A stretch of 62,722 bases of DNA from Prosthecobacter debontii (GCF_900167535.1 NZ_FUYE01000004.1:1-62722); one strand, 5' to 3'. Shown: positions 43,814 to 53,453, counted from the stretch's first letter. Translations and numbers: made by a program. The notes: generated from the letters alone by a model not told the origin.

Positions 43814-44266
43814 ATGCCAGCCATTGCTAAAATGACCTGTTCGAACTGTGGCGCCGAGATCAGCACGATGAACATGTCTTGGGGGCGTAAGTACTGGCTT
43901 TTTACCATTCCCCTCATGCTCTTGGGATTTCTCCCTTTGATCAAGATGACCTTCTTTAAAGGGGATGTGGTCAAAGACCTCAAGATCACGGAAGTGACAA
44001 AACGACAGGCAGGAAGTGGACTGGAGGTTCTGGGACTGATTACCAACGAAGGGAAGCACAAGTGGTCCAGTGTGGTGGTGGAGGCGGAGTTCTTTGATGC
44101 CTCAGGAGCGTTTCTGGATGAGTGGACGGAGACGTTGCGTTCGGACATTGCCCCGGGTGCTCAAGAGCACTTTAAGGTGACTCTGCGGAATGCAGATCTG
44201 AAGGATCAAACCGGCGATGTTAAAATGGTGGTTAAGATTGCGGGCGGGTATTCAGCACCCTTTTAA
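43814..44266 (+). CDS. FxLYD-type membrane-anchored protein with zinc-ribbon start
   Basis: The ATG at 43814 (MPAIAKMTCSNCGAEISTMN) gives 150 residues; a much longer frame upstream would overlap the permease region and lacks family features. C-x2-C near the N-terminus, one membrane helix (WLFTIPLMLLGFLPLIKMTF), then a beta-rich domain with LEVLGLITNEGKHKWSSVVV, typical of FxLYD-like repeats seen in secreted or membrane proteins. Only one CxxC pair is seen, so zinc binding is uncertain. Role unknown. Confidence 0.75.
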   Translation: MPAIAKMTCSNCGAEISTMNMSWGRKYWLFTIPLMLLGFLPLIKMTFFKGDVVKDLKITEVTKRQAGSGLEVLGLITNEGKHKWSSVVVEAEFFDASGAFLDEWTETLRSDIAPGAQEHFKVTLRNADLKDQTGDVKMVVKIAGGYSAPF

Positions 44267-44289
44267 TCATGGGCTATCCGTGTAGATGA

Positions 44290-44514
44290 ATTCACCTTTA
44301 TGGGAATTTCCTCTTCGCTCTCTTCCGATTTTTATTCTGGCCTTATCGGGTGTGGAAAGAGTCGCTGGAAAACTCTCGTGTTGGCGTGTCTGAATCGGAC
44401 CGTGAAGCCCTGAGGTTTTGGAAGCGATTTGGGATCATTGCGTCGGTCCTGGTGGTGCTTGGAATCATCGGAATCGGGCTCTACGTGGGGCTAAGGTTTT
44501 TTGTGAGAGGTTGA
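44290..44514 (+). CDS. Small membrane protein lacking a normal start codon
   Basis: A 74-codon open frame preceded directly by a TGA (44287-44289). It reads well as a membrane protein: NFLFALFRFLFWPYRVW, an acidic linker (SLENSRVGVSESDREALRFW), then IIASVLVVLGIIGIGLYVGL. There is no ATG in frame. Possible starts are ATT at 44290 or GTG at 44350; alternatively a frameshift near the ATG at 44287 has broken the gene. Confidence 0.45.
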   Translation: MHLYGNFLFALFRFLFWPYRVWKESLENSRVGVSESDREALRFWKRFGIIASVLVVLGIIGIGLYVGLRFFVRG

Positions 44515-44632
44515 CCACTCTTGGCGGCGATGGAACCCGTCCAAGTGGGCGCAATTCTTGCGCAAGCAAACGCAGGGTTGATGTGGGAATGGGTTTTGAG
44601 AGTGACGTATTGATGGTCTGTTCAGTCGGTTG

Positions 44633-45985
44633 ATGTCATTCCTCCCCCTCATTTCTATTTCTTTTTGCCCCAAGGCTTGGTCCGTGATTCAGCGCATACC
44701 GTGCTGGAAGTGGATCCATCTTCTGTGGGTGCTGGCGCTCACCTGCCAACTGCACGCGGGACCGACCGATCCCGAAGGCACCGATACGGAAAAGGAGCCG
44801 CCCATCTGGAAGATCCATCAGGACCCCGTGGCACGACTGTGGCAAAGTGCCGAGGAAAAGGGGCAACCTCTGGAGGCCGTGTCAGACATGGCCTGGCTGA
44901 CGAGGGTGCTCAAGGACCTGGATATCCCTGTGGACTCTCAGGTGCTGGTGTTTTCCAAGACCAGTCTTCAGAAAGCCCATATCAGTCCGGCAAGACCCCG
45001 CGCTTTGTATTTCAATGACGAGTGTTACATCGGCTGGGTGCAGGGTGGAGAGATGGAGGTGGTGGCGGCTGACCCTGAGGAGGGCTTGCAATACTATCTC
45101 ATTCCACGCCCCTTCATGAAACCGGCCCGGCCTGAGCCGGTGGCTTCGGATCAATGTCTCAGCTGTCATGTGGGAGGAAATCTCCAGATGCAGTCGGTGC
45201 ATACGCGGGAGAATGGATACCCCATCCCAGATGCCGACCACTTTGTGACGAGTTATGAGAGTCCCTTGGCAGAACGCTGGGGAGGCTGGTATGTGAGCGG
45301 GCACCATGGCCAGGACCTGCATATGGGCAATGTGCTGGCTTACAAGCGCGGGGGGCTCGTGCGACTGGATCGTCAACGTGGAGCGAATGTGGAATCGCTC
45401 GAAGACTGGGTGCACACCGAACCCTATGCCGCGAGCACGAGCGACATCGTCGCTCTGATGGTGCTGGAGCATCAATACGTGATGCATAACACGCTGCACG
45501 AAGCGGGACGCTCGGCGCGTCGTGTGCTGAATCCCCCGCCCGATGGCCCAATTTACGAGGCGGCGGCTCAACGACGCATCCTGCGCAAACGTGCCCGCGA
45601 GATCGTGGAGCGTTTGTTGTTCGTCGGGGAGTATGCTCTCCAGTCGCCCGTCTCAGGCAGCGAGGCTTTTCAAACCGCCTTCAAGCGTAATCAACGCCCA
45701 GATTCCCGGGGGCGTTCGCTGAAGGATTTCAATCTTCAAACCCGACTGTTTGAACATCGCTGCAGCTACATGATCTACTCAGGCAGTTTCCAAGGCTTAC
45801 CTGAGCCGTTGAAACAAGCGGTGTATGCGGAACTCGATGAGGTTTTGAACGGTGACCCCGCCGATGACGAGGCCTTCGCTTTTTTGCCGCGAGACGAGCG
45901 GGATACGATCCGCCAGATCCTCATGGAGACGGACTCTGGGGCGAAGCGGTACTGGATGATGGAAAGTGATCAGAGCGGGGAGTGA
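44633..45985 (+). CDS. Secreted single-haem cytochrome c-like protein
   Basis: The ATG at 44633 (MSFLPLISISFCPKAWSVIQ) gives 450 residues. The N-terminal 55 residues contain a hydrophobic stretch (IHLLWVLALTCQLHAG) that is likely a signal peptide after an odd leader. One haem motif CLSCH lies near residue 176 (SDQCLSCHVGGNLQMQS), followed by a conserved-looking His-rich patch (WYVSGHHGQDLHMGN). The rest has many acidic and basic residues but no domain I can name. It is probably an extracytoplasmic redox protein; its partner is unknown. Confidence 0.72.
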   Translation: MSFLPLISISFCPKAWSVIQRIPCWKWIHLLWVLALTCQLHAGPTDPEGTDTEKEPPIWKIHQDPVARLWQSAEEKGQPLEAVSDMAWLTRVLKDLDIPVDSQVLVFSKTSLQKAHISPARPRALYFNDECYIGWVQGGEMEVVAADPEEGLQYYLIPRPFMKPARPEPVASDQCLSCHVGGNLQMQSVHTRENGYPIPDADHFVTSYESPLAERWGGWYVSGHHGQDLHMGNVLAYKRGGLVRLDRQRGANVESLEDWVHTEPYAASTSDIVALMVLEHQYVMHNTLHEAGRSARRVLNPPPDGPIYEAAAQRRILRKRAREIVERLLFVGEYALQSPVSGSEAFQTAFKRNQRPDSRGRSLKDFNLQTRLFEHRCSYMIYSGSFQGLPEPLKQAVYAELDEVLNGDPADDEAFAFLPRDERDTIRQILMETDSGAKRYWMMESDQSGE

Positions 45986-46091
45986 GGTTCTGATCCTTGA
46001 AAGGATTGAAGAGAAGTAGGCGAATAGGGTATGAAAAAGAAGAATGTCTCTAAGGTCATTTGAAGTGCCTAGTGGATGAATCCCCTGCCTT

Positions 46092-46538
46092 ATGAATCGT
46101 CGATCACTTGGATTTTTTGGATTACTTTGGGTCAGTCTTGCTTTGGTAGTGTTAGCGTTTCCTTGCAATGCCACTGACGTGGAGGAGGAAGGTTCTGTAC
46201 CTGAGTTTTACAGCTTACCACAGTTTCTTGAAGCAGACCCGAGTCTGGAATTGCCGGGTGGTGAAAAGTCCATGGAAGATATTCTTCATGGCGAAGGCAC
46301 GGTCACCGAGTTTTTACTGTCCAGGCAGGTTCGACTATGGAGGAAGGCTCCTGACGGGCCTGATGATCTCTATCAAGAGTTTGAGAAAACGAATTGGTCG
46401 AACGAATTGAGTCAGTCTTCAAGGTGGGTGAATCTGACTGATGAAGAGTGTCAACAGTCCATGAGTCTTGTGACGGAGTTTAATTATTATGGACCTGATC
46501 CTCTTTGTGGCCCCTTCAAGCCCAGTCTCGCGATGTGA
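46092..46538 (+). CDS. Small secreted protein of unknown function
   Basis: A 148-residue acidic protein with a signal peptide (GFFGLLWVSLALVVLAFPCNA). The remainder (EFYSLPQFLEADPSLELPGG...) has no recognised family. It is 114 bases from the next gene on the same strand. The local sequence is more AT-rich than its neighbours, so recent acquisition is possible. Confidence 0.65.
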   Translation: MNRRSLGFFGLLWVSLALVVLAFPCNATDVEEEGSVPEFYSLPQFLEADPSLELPGGEKSMEDILHGEGTVTEFLLSRQVRLWRKAPDGPDDLYQEFEKTNWSNELSQSSRWVNLTDEECQQSMSLVTEFNYYGPDPLCGPFKPSLAM

Positions 46539-46652
46539 ATTCGTGGTTTCCTTGGGGAAGAGCTAGTTTTAATCGCTTGTTTTTCATGTCACGAAGTCCA
46601 CCTGATCCGGAGGTTTAAGGATGGCAGCGCGCCAAAGAAAGTAGCTGTAGAA

Positions 46653-47399
46653 ATGTCACCAGAGCTCGAACAATGCCTGTTTGATCTGGCTTTTAAGGCG
46701 TATCCCCAGGATGAGGGCCTAGCTAAGTTTAAGCTCATAAAACGGCGAAGAGGAACGCGTCCAGTCGCTGAGATGCTCGCAGATCCTTTTCAGACGTTTT
46801 CACTCCGCCGAGGAAGCGATGAATCCAAGGTGGAGACATCAAAAAATTTTGTTACCACGTTGGGCGTTGAGGTGAACGCATTAAGGCCGGACCCATTTGT
46901 TCATTTGAAGCGGGACGAGTGGCCTAACATTAAGCCTCATGTGGCCTTCAATCATTTGTTTCAAGAACCTTTGATGCTAGCGAGACTCGAAGGAGGCTAT
47001 CTGGCTTCTTTTGAAGCGGGTGAGTTTGGTGGTGGTTTATTTTATGCTCAAGAAGAAGACGAGGGATGGACACGTTTAATTGTGGGCCATTTTCAAGACA
47101 TTCAGATCTTTGATCAGGACCATGTGTTGGTAACCGGAGGGCTGGAACATATGTGGGTGAATGGTGGTGAAACCTACCTGCTGACTCGGACTCGCCAGGG
47201 CAAGTGGAAATCAAGGCATGTATTCAGTAGTCGCGATGGTATGCCACGACTGGTGGGGTTCTGTGATCTCAAAGCTTTGCTGGGGAAGGAATCTCTATTC
47301 CTGTACGTGCTAGCTGTGAACTCCCCAAGCGGATTTGAATGGTTCCTGGGTGTGGATAAGACGGGGACAGTGCATGTATTGGGGGAGCGTGAAAAATGA
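46653..47399 (+). CDS. Hypothetical cytoplasmic protein
   Basis: A 248-residue protein with no signal peptide. The second half has beta-propeller-like features (LARLEGGYLASFEAGEFGGG, IFDQDHVLVTGGLEHMWV) of the kind seen in single WD or kelch-type blades, but no whole repeat set. No family was recognised. A terminator follows within 20 bases. It is somewhat AT-rich, like the gene before it. Confidence 0.6.
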   Translation: MSPELEQCLFDLAFKAYPQDEGLAKFKLIKRRRGTRPVAEMLADPFQTFSLRRGSDESKVETSKNFVTTLGVEVNALRPDPFVHLKRDEWPNIKPHVAFNHLFQEPLMLARLEGGYLASFEAGEFGGGLFYAQEEDEGWTRLIVGHFQDIQIFDQDHVLVTGGLEHMWVNGGETYLLTRTRQGKWKSRHVFSSRDGMPRLVGFCDLKALLGKESLFLYVLAVNSPSGFEWFLGVDKTGTVHVLGEREK

Positions 47400-47410
47400 A
47401 CTGGCCTAAC

Positions 47411-47438
47411 AAAAAAGGCAGACCTAAGTCTGCCTTTT
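47411..47438. terminator. Bidirectional terminator
   Basis: GGCAGAC (47417-47423) and GTCTGCC (47428-47434) are complementary around a 4-base loop, with A-run before and T-run after, so it serves both converging genes. Confidence 0.85.
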
Positions 47439-47474
47439 GAGGAAGTGAATAAATGGTTGGGTCGCGCCTTTCGC

Positions 47475-47996
47475 TTACTTGGCGAAGGGGCTGGTGGAGA
47501 GCTTTTTAAAGTCTTCCGTGATCTTGGCGACGGCGTCTTTGGGGCCAGTGAGCTTGATGAAAACGGGTGCATCAGGGCCTGGGATGATGGCGCCGAGCAG
47601 GGTGTAATCGGCCTTGGCCGTCTTGGGGCCAAACATGGCTCCATCCATGTAGGTGCCGGTGGCGGTGACGAGGGAGACTTTGGTGCCATTGGCATCCAGT
47701 TCTTCGGTCTTGGATTCGGGAGGACTCTCAAACTGGCCGAGCCAGCGGTTGATATTCGCCTGGGTGTCACCGCCTTGACCAGCACCGAAGTAGTAGAAGA
47801 TGGCTTCAAGTGGCTTTTCAGCGCCTTCCACAGTGATCTGGAGTGTGGCGGCACGCATGGGGCTGCTGGTGGGCACGGAGGTCCAGCCGGAGGCGGGGAG
47901 GGTGAAGTTCAGGTTGCCAGCGGAGATCTTGGTGTCTTCGGCACGGAGGCCGGAGGTGAGGCAAAGCAAGGCGAGGGCAGTGAGCAGGCGTTTCAT
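47475..47996 (-). CDS. Small secreted protein of unknown function
   Basis: The ATG at 47996 (MKRLLTALALLCLTSGLRA) provides a signal peptide and 173 residues; the longer frame upstream runs over the terminator of the azurin gene. The mature part contains FTLPASGWTSVPTSSPMRAA, later FIKLTGPKDAVAKITEDF, which looks like a small lipid- or ligand-binding beta-rich domain. No family was recognised. It is downstream of the azurin gene, separated by its terminator. Confidence 0.72.
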   Translation of the reverse strand: MKRLLTALALLCLTSGLRAEDTKISAGNLNFTLPASGWTSVPTSSPMRAATLQITVEGAEKPLEAIFYYFGAGQGGDTQANINRWLGQFESPPESKTEELDANGTKVSLVTATGTYMDGAMFGPKTAKADYTLLGAIIPGPDAPVFIKLTGPKDAVAKITEDFKKLSTSPFAK

Positions 47997-48030
47997 GGTG
48001 GGAAGCGTAGGTTGATCGGTATTGGACAAA

Positions 48031-48059
48031 AAGAAAGGGCGGACCGGTGAGTCCGCCCT
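48031..48059 (-). terminator. Terminator after the azurin gene
   Basis: AGGGCGGAC (48036-48044) and GTCCGCCCT (48051-48059) are perfect complements; on the minus strand TTTC then TTTTTG follows. Confidence 0.8.
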
Positions 48060-48073
48060 TTCGATGAAAAAAC

Positions 48074-48541
48074 TTATTTGGTGACGTGCATGACGCCCTT
48101 CATCAGCAGCCAGTGGCCGGGGAAGGTGCACATGTAAGGATAGTCGCCGCCTTCAGCAGGAGCGGTGAACTCGATGGTCTCGGTGCCGTTGGGCATGACC
48201 AGCTTGGTGTGAGCGATGATGTCATCCTTGGCAGTGTCAGGGATGTAGCTCTTCGCCATCGCCTGGGGGTCGGTCATCATGGCGTTGGCCTGGGCGCCCA
48301 CCGCCTGGTCCTTACCCGGCTTGATGAGGAGGAAATTGTGAGGCTGAGGGGCGACGCTGCCGGTGTTATTCAGCGTCAATTTGACTTTTTGCCCAGCTTT
48401 GACGCTCAGGTCAGTCTTATCATAACCGAGTGGATTGGTCGCATGGGGCTTCAGTTCGATCTCTGCGACTTCGGCATCCTGAGCGGAAGCAAAGTTAAGC
48501 GCAAGGAGGGTAAGTGCGGTAAGGACGGCGGTTTTCTTCAT
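48074..48541 (-). CDS. Azurin-like blue copper protein
   Basis: From the ATG at 48541 (MKKTAVLTALTLLALNFASA, signal peptide) the protein has 155 residues. Copper ligands are visible: His in PQPHNFLLI, and Cys, His and Met in YMCTFPGHWLLMKG. The spacing C-x4-H-x4-M fits azurin. It would be a periplasmic one-electron carrier and may serve the c-type haem proteins encoded in this window. Flanking genes are secreted proteins. Confidence 0.88.
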   Translation of the reverse strand: MKKTAVLTALTLLALNFASAQDAEVAEIELKPHATNPLGYDKTDLSVKAGQKVKLTLNNTGSVAPQPHNFLLIKPGKDQAVGAQANAMMTDPQAMAKSYIPDTAKDDIIAHTKLVMPNGTETIEFTAPAEGGDYPYMCTFPGHWLLMKGVMHVTK

Positions 48542-48682
48542 GGATGGATGAGGGGAATACGCTAATCGGGCGTGGACGGGCAGGCTTTTCAACCTATTTT
48601 GTGATAGATGGCCTGAACTTTGCGATTTACGTCAAGGAAAGACTTGGACGACGTATAGCGTATCAATCTTGCCCTCCTTGAC

Positions 48683-50053
48683 ATGAATCCCTTTCACGAA
48701 ACCGCTACCGCCTCCCACCAGATGAGCCGCCGCCATGTGTTGCGCGGACTGGGAACCATGATGTCGCTGCCGTTTTTGGAATCGTTTGGTGGCCGAGCCT
48801 TAGCGGCTACGGCGGCCAAGGCCCCCGCTAAAGCTCCGCTGCGTGCCGCTTGGCTTTACATTCCTAACGGGGTGAATGTGAAGGATTGGTTTCCGACCGG
48901 CGAAGGCAAAAACTATGAACTCAGCGCAACGCTGAAAGAGATCGAACGGCACCGCAATGACTTCATGGTGGTATCGGGTTTGGCTCAAGATAAGGCGCGT
49001 TCCCATGGCAATGGTGGCGGTGACCATGCGCGTGCCACTTCCACCTTCCTCACGGGCTGCATGCCGAAAAAGACGGCAGGTTCAGATATCCAACTGGGCG
49101 TGTCTGTGGACCAGATTGCGGCCCAGAAGATCGGTCATTTGACCCGCCTTCCTTCCTTGGAACTCAGCACCGACGGCCAGCGCAGCTCAGGGCGCTGTGA
49201 CAGTGGTTACTCCTGTGCTTATCAGTTCAATCTGGCCTGGAAGAATGAAACCATGCCGATGGCGCCTGAAATGGACCCTCGGTTGGTCTTCGAGCGTCTG
49301 TTCGGTTACGGAGCTTCCGGCGCACGCGGTGCGGACGGAGCCCGCCGCCAGCGTCTGCAGAAAAGCATTCTCGATACGGTGTTGGCGGAGGCGAAGTCTC
49401 TGCAAAACAAGGTGAGCGGCAATGATCGCCGCAAGCTGGATGAATACTACAGCAGTGTTCGCGACATCGAATTGCGCATTGAGCGTGCTGAAAAATTCAC
49501 CTCCACTCTGCCCAAAGATTACCCCGTGCCTGAGGGCATTCCTGAGTCCTATGAGGAGCACATCCACATGATGTTTGACCTCTTGGCGCTGGCTTTCCAG
49601 ACGGATACCACTCGCCTCTGCACCTTCATGCTGGCGCATGATGGTAGCAATCGCAGCTTCCCACAGATCGGTGTGCCCGATGCTCACCACTACCTCTCTC
49701 ACCATGAAAATGATGAGCAGAAGCTGGAGAAGATTGCCAAAATCGACCGCTTCTACATGCGTCAGTTCGGTTACTTCCTCGATAAGCTGAAGTCCATCAA
49801 GGAAGGCGAGGGCAACCTCTTGGACAACAGCATGATCGTCTTCGGCGGTGGTATCGGGGATGGCAATCGCCATAACCACGACAACCTGCCGATTCTTTTG
49901 GCGGGTCATGCCAGCGGCACTTGGACACCTGGCCGACGTGTCGTCCTTCCCGGCGAGACGCCGATGACCAACCTGTATCTCTCCATGCTAGACCGTCTCG
50001 GTGTCCGTGCGGAGCGTGTTGGTGACAGCACCGGTGTTCTCGACGTGAGCTGA
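48683..50053 (+). CDS. DUF1552 family Tat-exported protein, second copy
   Basis: A 456-residue paralogue of the protein at 144-1463. The twin-arginine signal is S-RRHVLRGLG and the family segments are present: AAWLYIPNGVNVKDWFPTGE, GNGGGDHARATSTFLTGC, and near the C-terminus GGGIGDGNRHNHDNLPILL. Its usual DUF1592/1588-type partner is not next to it; the only such protein in the window is at 12975-15764. Function unknown. Confidence 0.9.
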   Translation: MNPFHETATASHQMSRRHVLRGLGTMMSLPFLESFGGRALAATAAKAPAKAPLRAAWLYIPNGVNVKDWFPTGEGKNYELSATLKEIERHRNDFMVVSGLAQDKARSHGNGGGDHARATSTFLTGCMPKKTAGSDIQLGVSVDQIAAQKIGHLTRLPSLELSTDGQRSSGRCDSGYSCAYQFNLAWKNETMPMAPEMDPRLVFERLFGYGASGARGADGARRQRLQKSILDTVLAEAKSLQNKVSGNDRRKLDEYYSSVRDIELRIERAEKFTSTLPKDYPVPEGIPESYEEHIHMMFDLLALAFQTDTTRLCTFMLAHDGSNRSFPQIGVPDAHHYLSHHENDEQKLEKIAKIDRFYMRQFGYFLDKLKSIKEGEGNLLDNSMIVFGGGIGDGNRHNHDNLPILLAGHASGTWTPGRRVVLPGETPMTNLYLSMLDRLGVRAERVGDSTGVLDVS

Positions 50054-50199
50054 GCCCAGGGCTGGAGAGGTGAGTGAATTCCAGCCGTCTCCAAATCCAA
50101 CTACCTACAAGTAACCGCCAAAGTTTGTAGGAATTTAAGATATCCGTATATTTAACGAGAGAGGCCGTTGCATGATTGCATCTCCGGTTTTAATAATCC

Positions 50200-51705
50200 A
50201 TGCTCATGGCGGCTCTCGACTCCGACTCTCCGACGGCATCGGCCCCTTTGCAGGAGCTTCTTTTTCCTCCTGAGGGGGCGGAGTCTCCGTCCCTACCGCT
50301 ATTGCCTGTTGAGTTGGGAAATGCTGCCCGAGCCCTTGAAAAGGCCATGGCAGATCCGATGCAGGTCTCTGCGGCCTATTCAAATTTTTGCGCAGCCGCT
50401 TATGTGAAACCAGAGTGGGCTGGAGCGGCGAGTGATTACCTGACGACTCTTTTTGCTGAGCGTGAAGATGTCTTGGCTGAGATGACGCGGGTGCCGGACT
50501 TGATCATTGAATTGGCCTCAGGGCATTACACACTGACTTTTCTGGTGGCGTCGCATTGGGCCGAGAAAGCGGATTTGGCACGACTGACACGATTGGGCGA
50601 GGCTCTGGTCGCGACTCAATCGAAGATGAATTGCCCTGAGGTCGTGGAGCTGATGATGGCTCTAACCACGTCTTTGGCGATTAGCCGTTATTCGCGAGCC
50701 GAACAGTTGCTAGCCGCAGCAGAAGCGAGTGCAGGTGCAGATCAACAAGAAGCTCTCGCTGAAGCACGGTTATGGTTGGATGCGGGGCGGTCCGTGAGGG
50801 CCTGCAGCCAAGAAGTGCGCGATTTGTGGGACTATCGATTGCGGCGTTCTCGCACCGCATGGTCTTGGTCGAGCCCGCAGGAGAGTGATGCGTTAGCTCA
50901 GCTCGCGGAGTGTTTGGACCCTGCGACACTCTCTGCAGAGCTTTTCAAAGCGGTCGTGCCTAAGTGCTGGTGGGACCTATTCATCAAGCACCACCAGGAC
51001 ATGGCGGAAGCGGCTGCGGTGCAGTCCAATTTAAGATCCCCATCATCGCCTCCACCGCTCCTGGAGACAGCACACGAGCCCAAGCAGCCCATCATCCGTC
51101 GCCAAGTGGTGATCTGGCGTGCCATCCCCTTTTTCATCGGCGGTCTGGTTGGGGCCTGGGCTTTGGTGATGGGGATTTGGTTAGGCCCTTTCGATCTTGT
51201 GCGTCCTTCCACGGATGGAGACCGCATGGTGACACCACGATCCGCAGCCGATGGCAAGGCTTCGGAAGGCGTGATGGCTAAACCGGATCATCCCAATGCG
51301 GTATGGCGTCAGCAACAGGCGACATTGATCGCCGATGAAAACCCGGATTTCAGACGGTTGGCGGAGAAATTAGAATCGGGAGGATGGGCGCGGCACGAGA
51401 CCCTCCTTCGCGGTCAAACGGCGGAACTGCCTCAAGAAGATCCGGCCTACCAGAAATTCCTCCTCTGGCTGCACCTGGACCCGCCTTCGGATCCAGAGAT
51501 TCGGAGCCAGATCCCATTGTTACTCGCGGAACTGCGTCAGGATAGCACGATCATCGAGCTGTGGGAGAAGCTGATTTATTCAGGTTCCCCGAATGCCAAG
51601 GACATTCAGGAAGCCGCCTTGCGCACGCAGCATGATAAGAAAGAAGAGTGGTCGCCGACCCAACGCGCCGCTTTGACCAAGATCGCAGCGGCGGCTGTGC
51701 CTTAA
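50200..51705 (+). CDS. Membrane-anchored protein of unknown function
   Basis: A 501-residue protein starting MLMAALDSDSPTASAPLQEL (an internal ATG at residue 3 is possible). Residues 30-270 are helical and Ala/Leu-rich, perhaps a repeat-type scaffold. One membrane helix lies near residue 310 (IPFFIGGLVGAWALVMGIWL), followed by a 170-residue C-terminal domain. No family or catalytic motif was recognised. It converges with the TIM-barrel gene. Confidence 0.65.
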   Translation: MLMAALDSDSPTASAPLQELLFPPEGAESPSLPLLPVELGNAARALEKAMADPMQVSAAYSNFCAAAYVKPEWAGAASDYLTTLFAEREDVLAEMTRVPDLIIELASGHYTLTFLVASHWAEKADLARLTRLGEALVATQSKMNCPEVVELMMALTTSLAISRYSRAEQLLAAAEASAGADQQEALAEARLWLDAGRSVRACSQEVRDLWDYRLRRSRTAWSWSSPQESDALAQLAECLDPATLSAELFKAVVPKCWWDLFIKHHQDMAEAAAVQSNLRSPSSPPPLLETAHEPKQPIIRRQVVIWRAIPFFIGGLVGAWALVMGIWLGPFDLVRPSTDGDRMVTPRSAADGKASEGVMAKPDHPNAVWRQQQATLIADENPDFRRLAEKLESGGWARHETLLRGQTAELPQEDPAYQKFLLWLHLDPPSDPEIRSQIPLLLAELRQDSTIIELWEKLIYSGSPNAKDIQEAALRTQHDKKEEWSPTQRAALTKIAAAAVP

Positions 51706-51719
51706 CGCACACGCATTGT

Positions 51720-52601
51720 TTAAGCTGCCGCCTTGCGTGCCGCCAGGATGAGATCAGTGAACAGCTTCTTTTGCTCCGCGAGAGCGGCCACACGGTCGGC
51801 AGGTTTCGTGCGCGCCTCCAGCAGGACCCAGCCATCGTAGTCCGCATTCACCAGCAGCTTGGCCAACTTGTCATAAGGATACTTGCCTTCATTGACCTCG
51901 CGGATGTGTGTGGTACGCCCCAGGTAAGGCTGCACTTTGGCAAAGTTGGCCTCGATGCCTTCACCCTCCAGATCTTGCTCGTTGGAGTTCCAGCAGACAC
52001 GCACATTGTCGCGGGCCGCCACTTCCATGATCGTTTGGATGTGACCCAGATCACACACCCCACCATGCACTTCCAGACGGATTTCCTGGCCAAACCCCAG
52101 CGCGTAGTCACCCAGCTCGGCCAGGGATTTGCCAATTTGTTCCAGCGTCTTCTCCACAGGCACCTCCTTGGGCAGGGCATTGGGTTTTACCTTCACCCCG
52201 CTGCCGCCGATGTCGTGGCTGAGCTTGATGTATTCCTTGGCGGAATCCATGTGCTTCTTCAGCGTCGCCGCATCCGGGCTGTGAAACTCCGCATTGGTGC
52301 CCATGCCGAGCGCGATGACCTGAGCTTCCTCGAACTTCTGCCGAACGGCCTGGCGTTCGGGCAGGCTGAGCGTTGGCTCCACCGCATGGGCATGTTGCAC
52401 CCGCAGCTCCACGCCGAGCACGCCTGACTCCTGGCAGTTCTGAATCAGCGTCGGCAAATCCCAATCCGCACCCCACATGTAAGTCACCAGGCCGAACTGA
52501 ATGTTTTCTCCTTTGTAACTGAGCGGTGAATCCTGCGCTGCGAGCAAACCGGCAGCGCTCGAGCCTAACAACGTGGAGAGAAAGTGACGGCGAGTATTCA
52601 T
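51720..52601 (-). CDS. Sugar phosphate isomerase/epimerase-type TIM-barrel protein, exported
   Basis: From the ATG at 52601 (MNTRRHFLSTLLGSSAAGLL) the protein has 293 residues; the first residues look like a Tat signal (RRHFLS). The rest fits the xylose-isomerase-like TIM barrel: VELRVQHAHAVEP, AQVIALGMGTNAEF, RLEVHGGVCD, then WNSNEQDLEG. Such proteins isomerise or epimerise sugars or oxidised sugars. Metal-ligand residues are only partly clear (EVHGG, TTHIREVN), so function is inference. Verrucomicrobia encode many. Confidence 0.78.
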   Translation of the reverse strand: MNTRRHFLSTLLGSSAAGLLAAQDSPLSYKGENIQFGLVTYMWGADWDLPTLIQNCQESGVLGVELRVQHAHAVEPTLSLPERQAVRQKFEEAQVIALGMGTNAEFHSPDAATLKKHMDSAKEYIKLSHDIGGSGVKVKPNALPKEVPVEKTLEQIGKSLAELGDYALGFGQEIRLEVHGGVCDLGHIQTIMEVAARDNVRVCWNSNEQDLEGEGIEANFAKVQPYLGRTTHIREVNEGKYPYDKLAKLLVNADYDGWVLLEARTKPADRVAALAEQKKLFTDLILAARKAAA

Positions 52602-52724
52602 GGTGAGGTCAATAGGGGGAGGAGACTCAATCAGACACAACGATGCTAGCTGAGAGAAGTCTTCAAGAACATCTAAATCAAAATCAGGGTGATGAGAGTG
52701 GCTCCCCTGAAATAGATTCAAAGC

Positions 52725-53453
52725 ATGATCTGTCTTCGCTTTTGGGGCTGGAGTTTGATGTTGTTGCTTGGAAGCTCCTGTCTGGGGCCTCGTGTGCGGA
52801 CGGAGATCGTCGAAGCACACCCTGCTTTTCTGCGAGGCGGATTCAACGGCAAGAAGGTCTTTTTCGCTCCGATGTTACCTCAGCGAAAGCTGTCCAACAT
52901 CCCGAATGAGGTGCAGTTTCATCTCATGCAGAGCGAGCTGGAAACTCGGTTTCAGGAGAAGCATCCGCACACGCAGGTGATCGTTGCGGACGAGCTGGAA
53001 AAAGCCGTTGAGGGGATCAGCCTGTCCAAGCTCATCGCAGACAGCGCCGTGATTCCCATGACCGCCATCCAGCTGCAGCATCTGCGGCAACGGGGCGTCG
53101 ATTATCTCTGGGTGTCTCTGCTTCAGAGCAATGAGGAGGGCAATGATACCAGTGAATGGACGGAGGAAACGATCACGACTGCGGAGGATTTCGAGGGCAA
53201 TGAGACGAAGACTTCCGTGACGACCTACACCAGCGGAGCCCATGCCTGCCGGAGAATGGTCGTGGCCTGTTATCTCTATGAGGTGGCGAGTGGCAAGAGG
53301 GGGTGGGCCGCCGTGAGCCGTGATCAACGCTGCCATTTAAACTGGGTCGAGTCGAATCGCGACTATTTGCCAGCCCCGGCCTTTCCCAGTGCTCCACGGG
53401 AAACCGAACTCATGGAAAACATCGTCAAAGATCTCATGAAGAAGCTCCCTTGA
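52725..53453 (+). CDS. Putative lipoprotein of unknown function
   Basis: A 242-residue protein. The start MICLRFWGWSLMLLLGSSC is a lipoprotein signal with a lipobox-like LGSSC. The mature part has a TolB- or LptE-like feel: it has FFAPMLPQRKLSNIPNEVQF, an SLLQSNEEGNDTSEW loop and MVVACYLYEVASGKRGWAAV, consistent with a small outer-membrane lipoprotein, but no family is firm. Confidence 0.72.
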   Translation: MICLRFWGWSLMLLLGSSCLGPRVRTEIVEAHPAFLRGGFNGKKVFFAPMLPQRKLSNIPNEVQFHLMQSELETRFQEKHPHTQVIVADELEKAVEGISLSKLIADSAVIPMTAIQLQHLRQRGVDYLWVSLLQSNEEGNDTSEWTEETITTAEDFEGNETKTSVTTYTSGAHACRRMVVACYLYEVASGKRGWAAVSRDQRCHLNWVESNRDYLPAPAFPSAPRETELMENIVKDLMKKLP

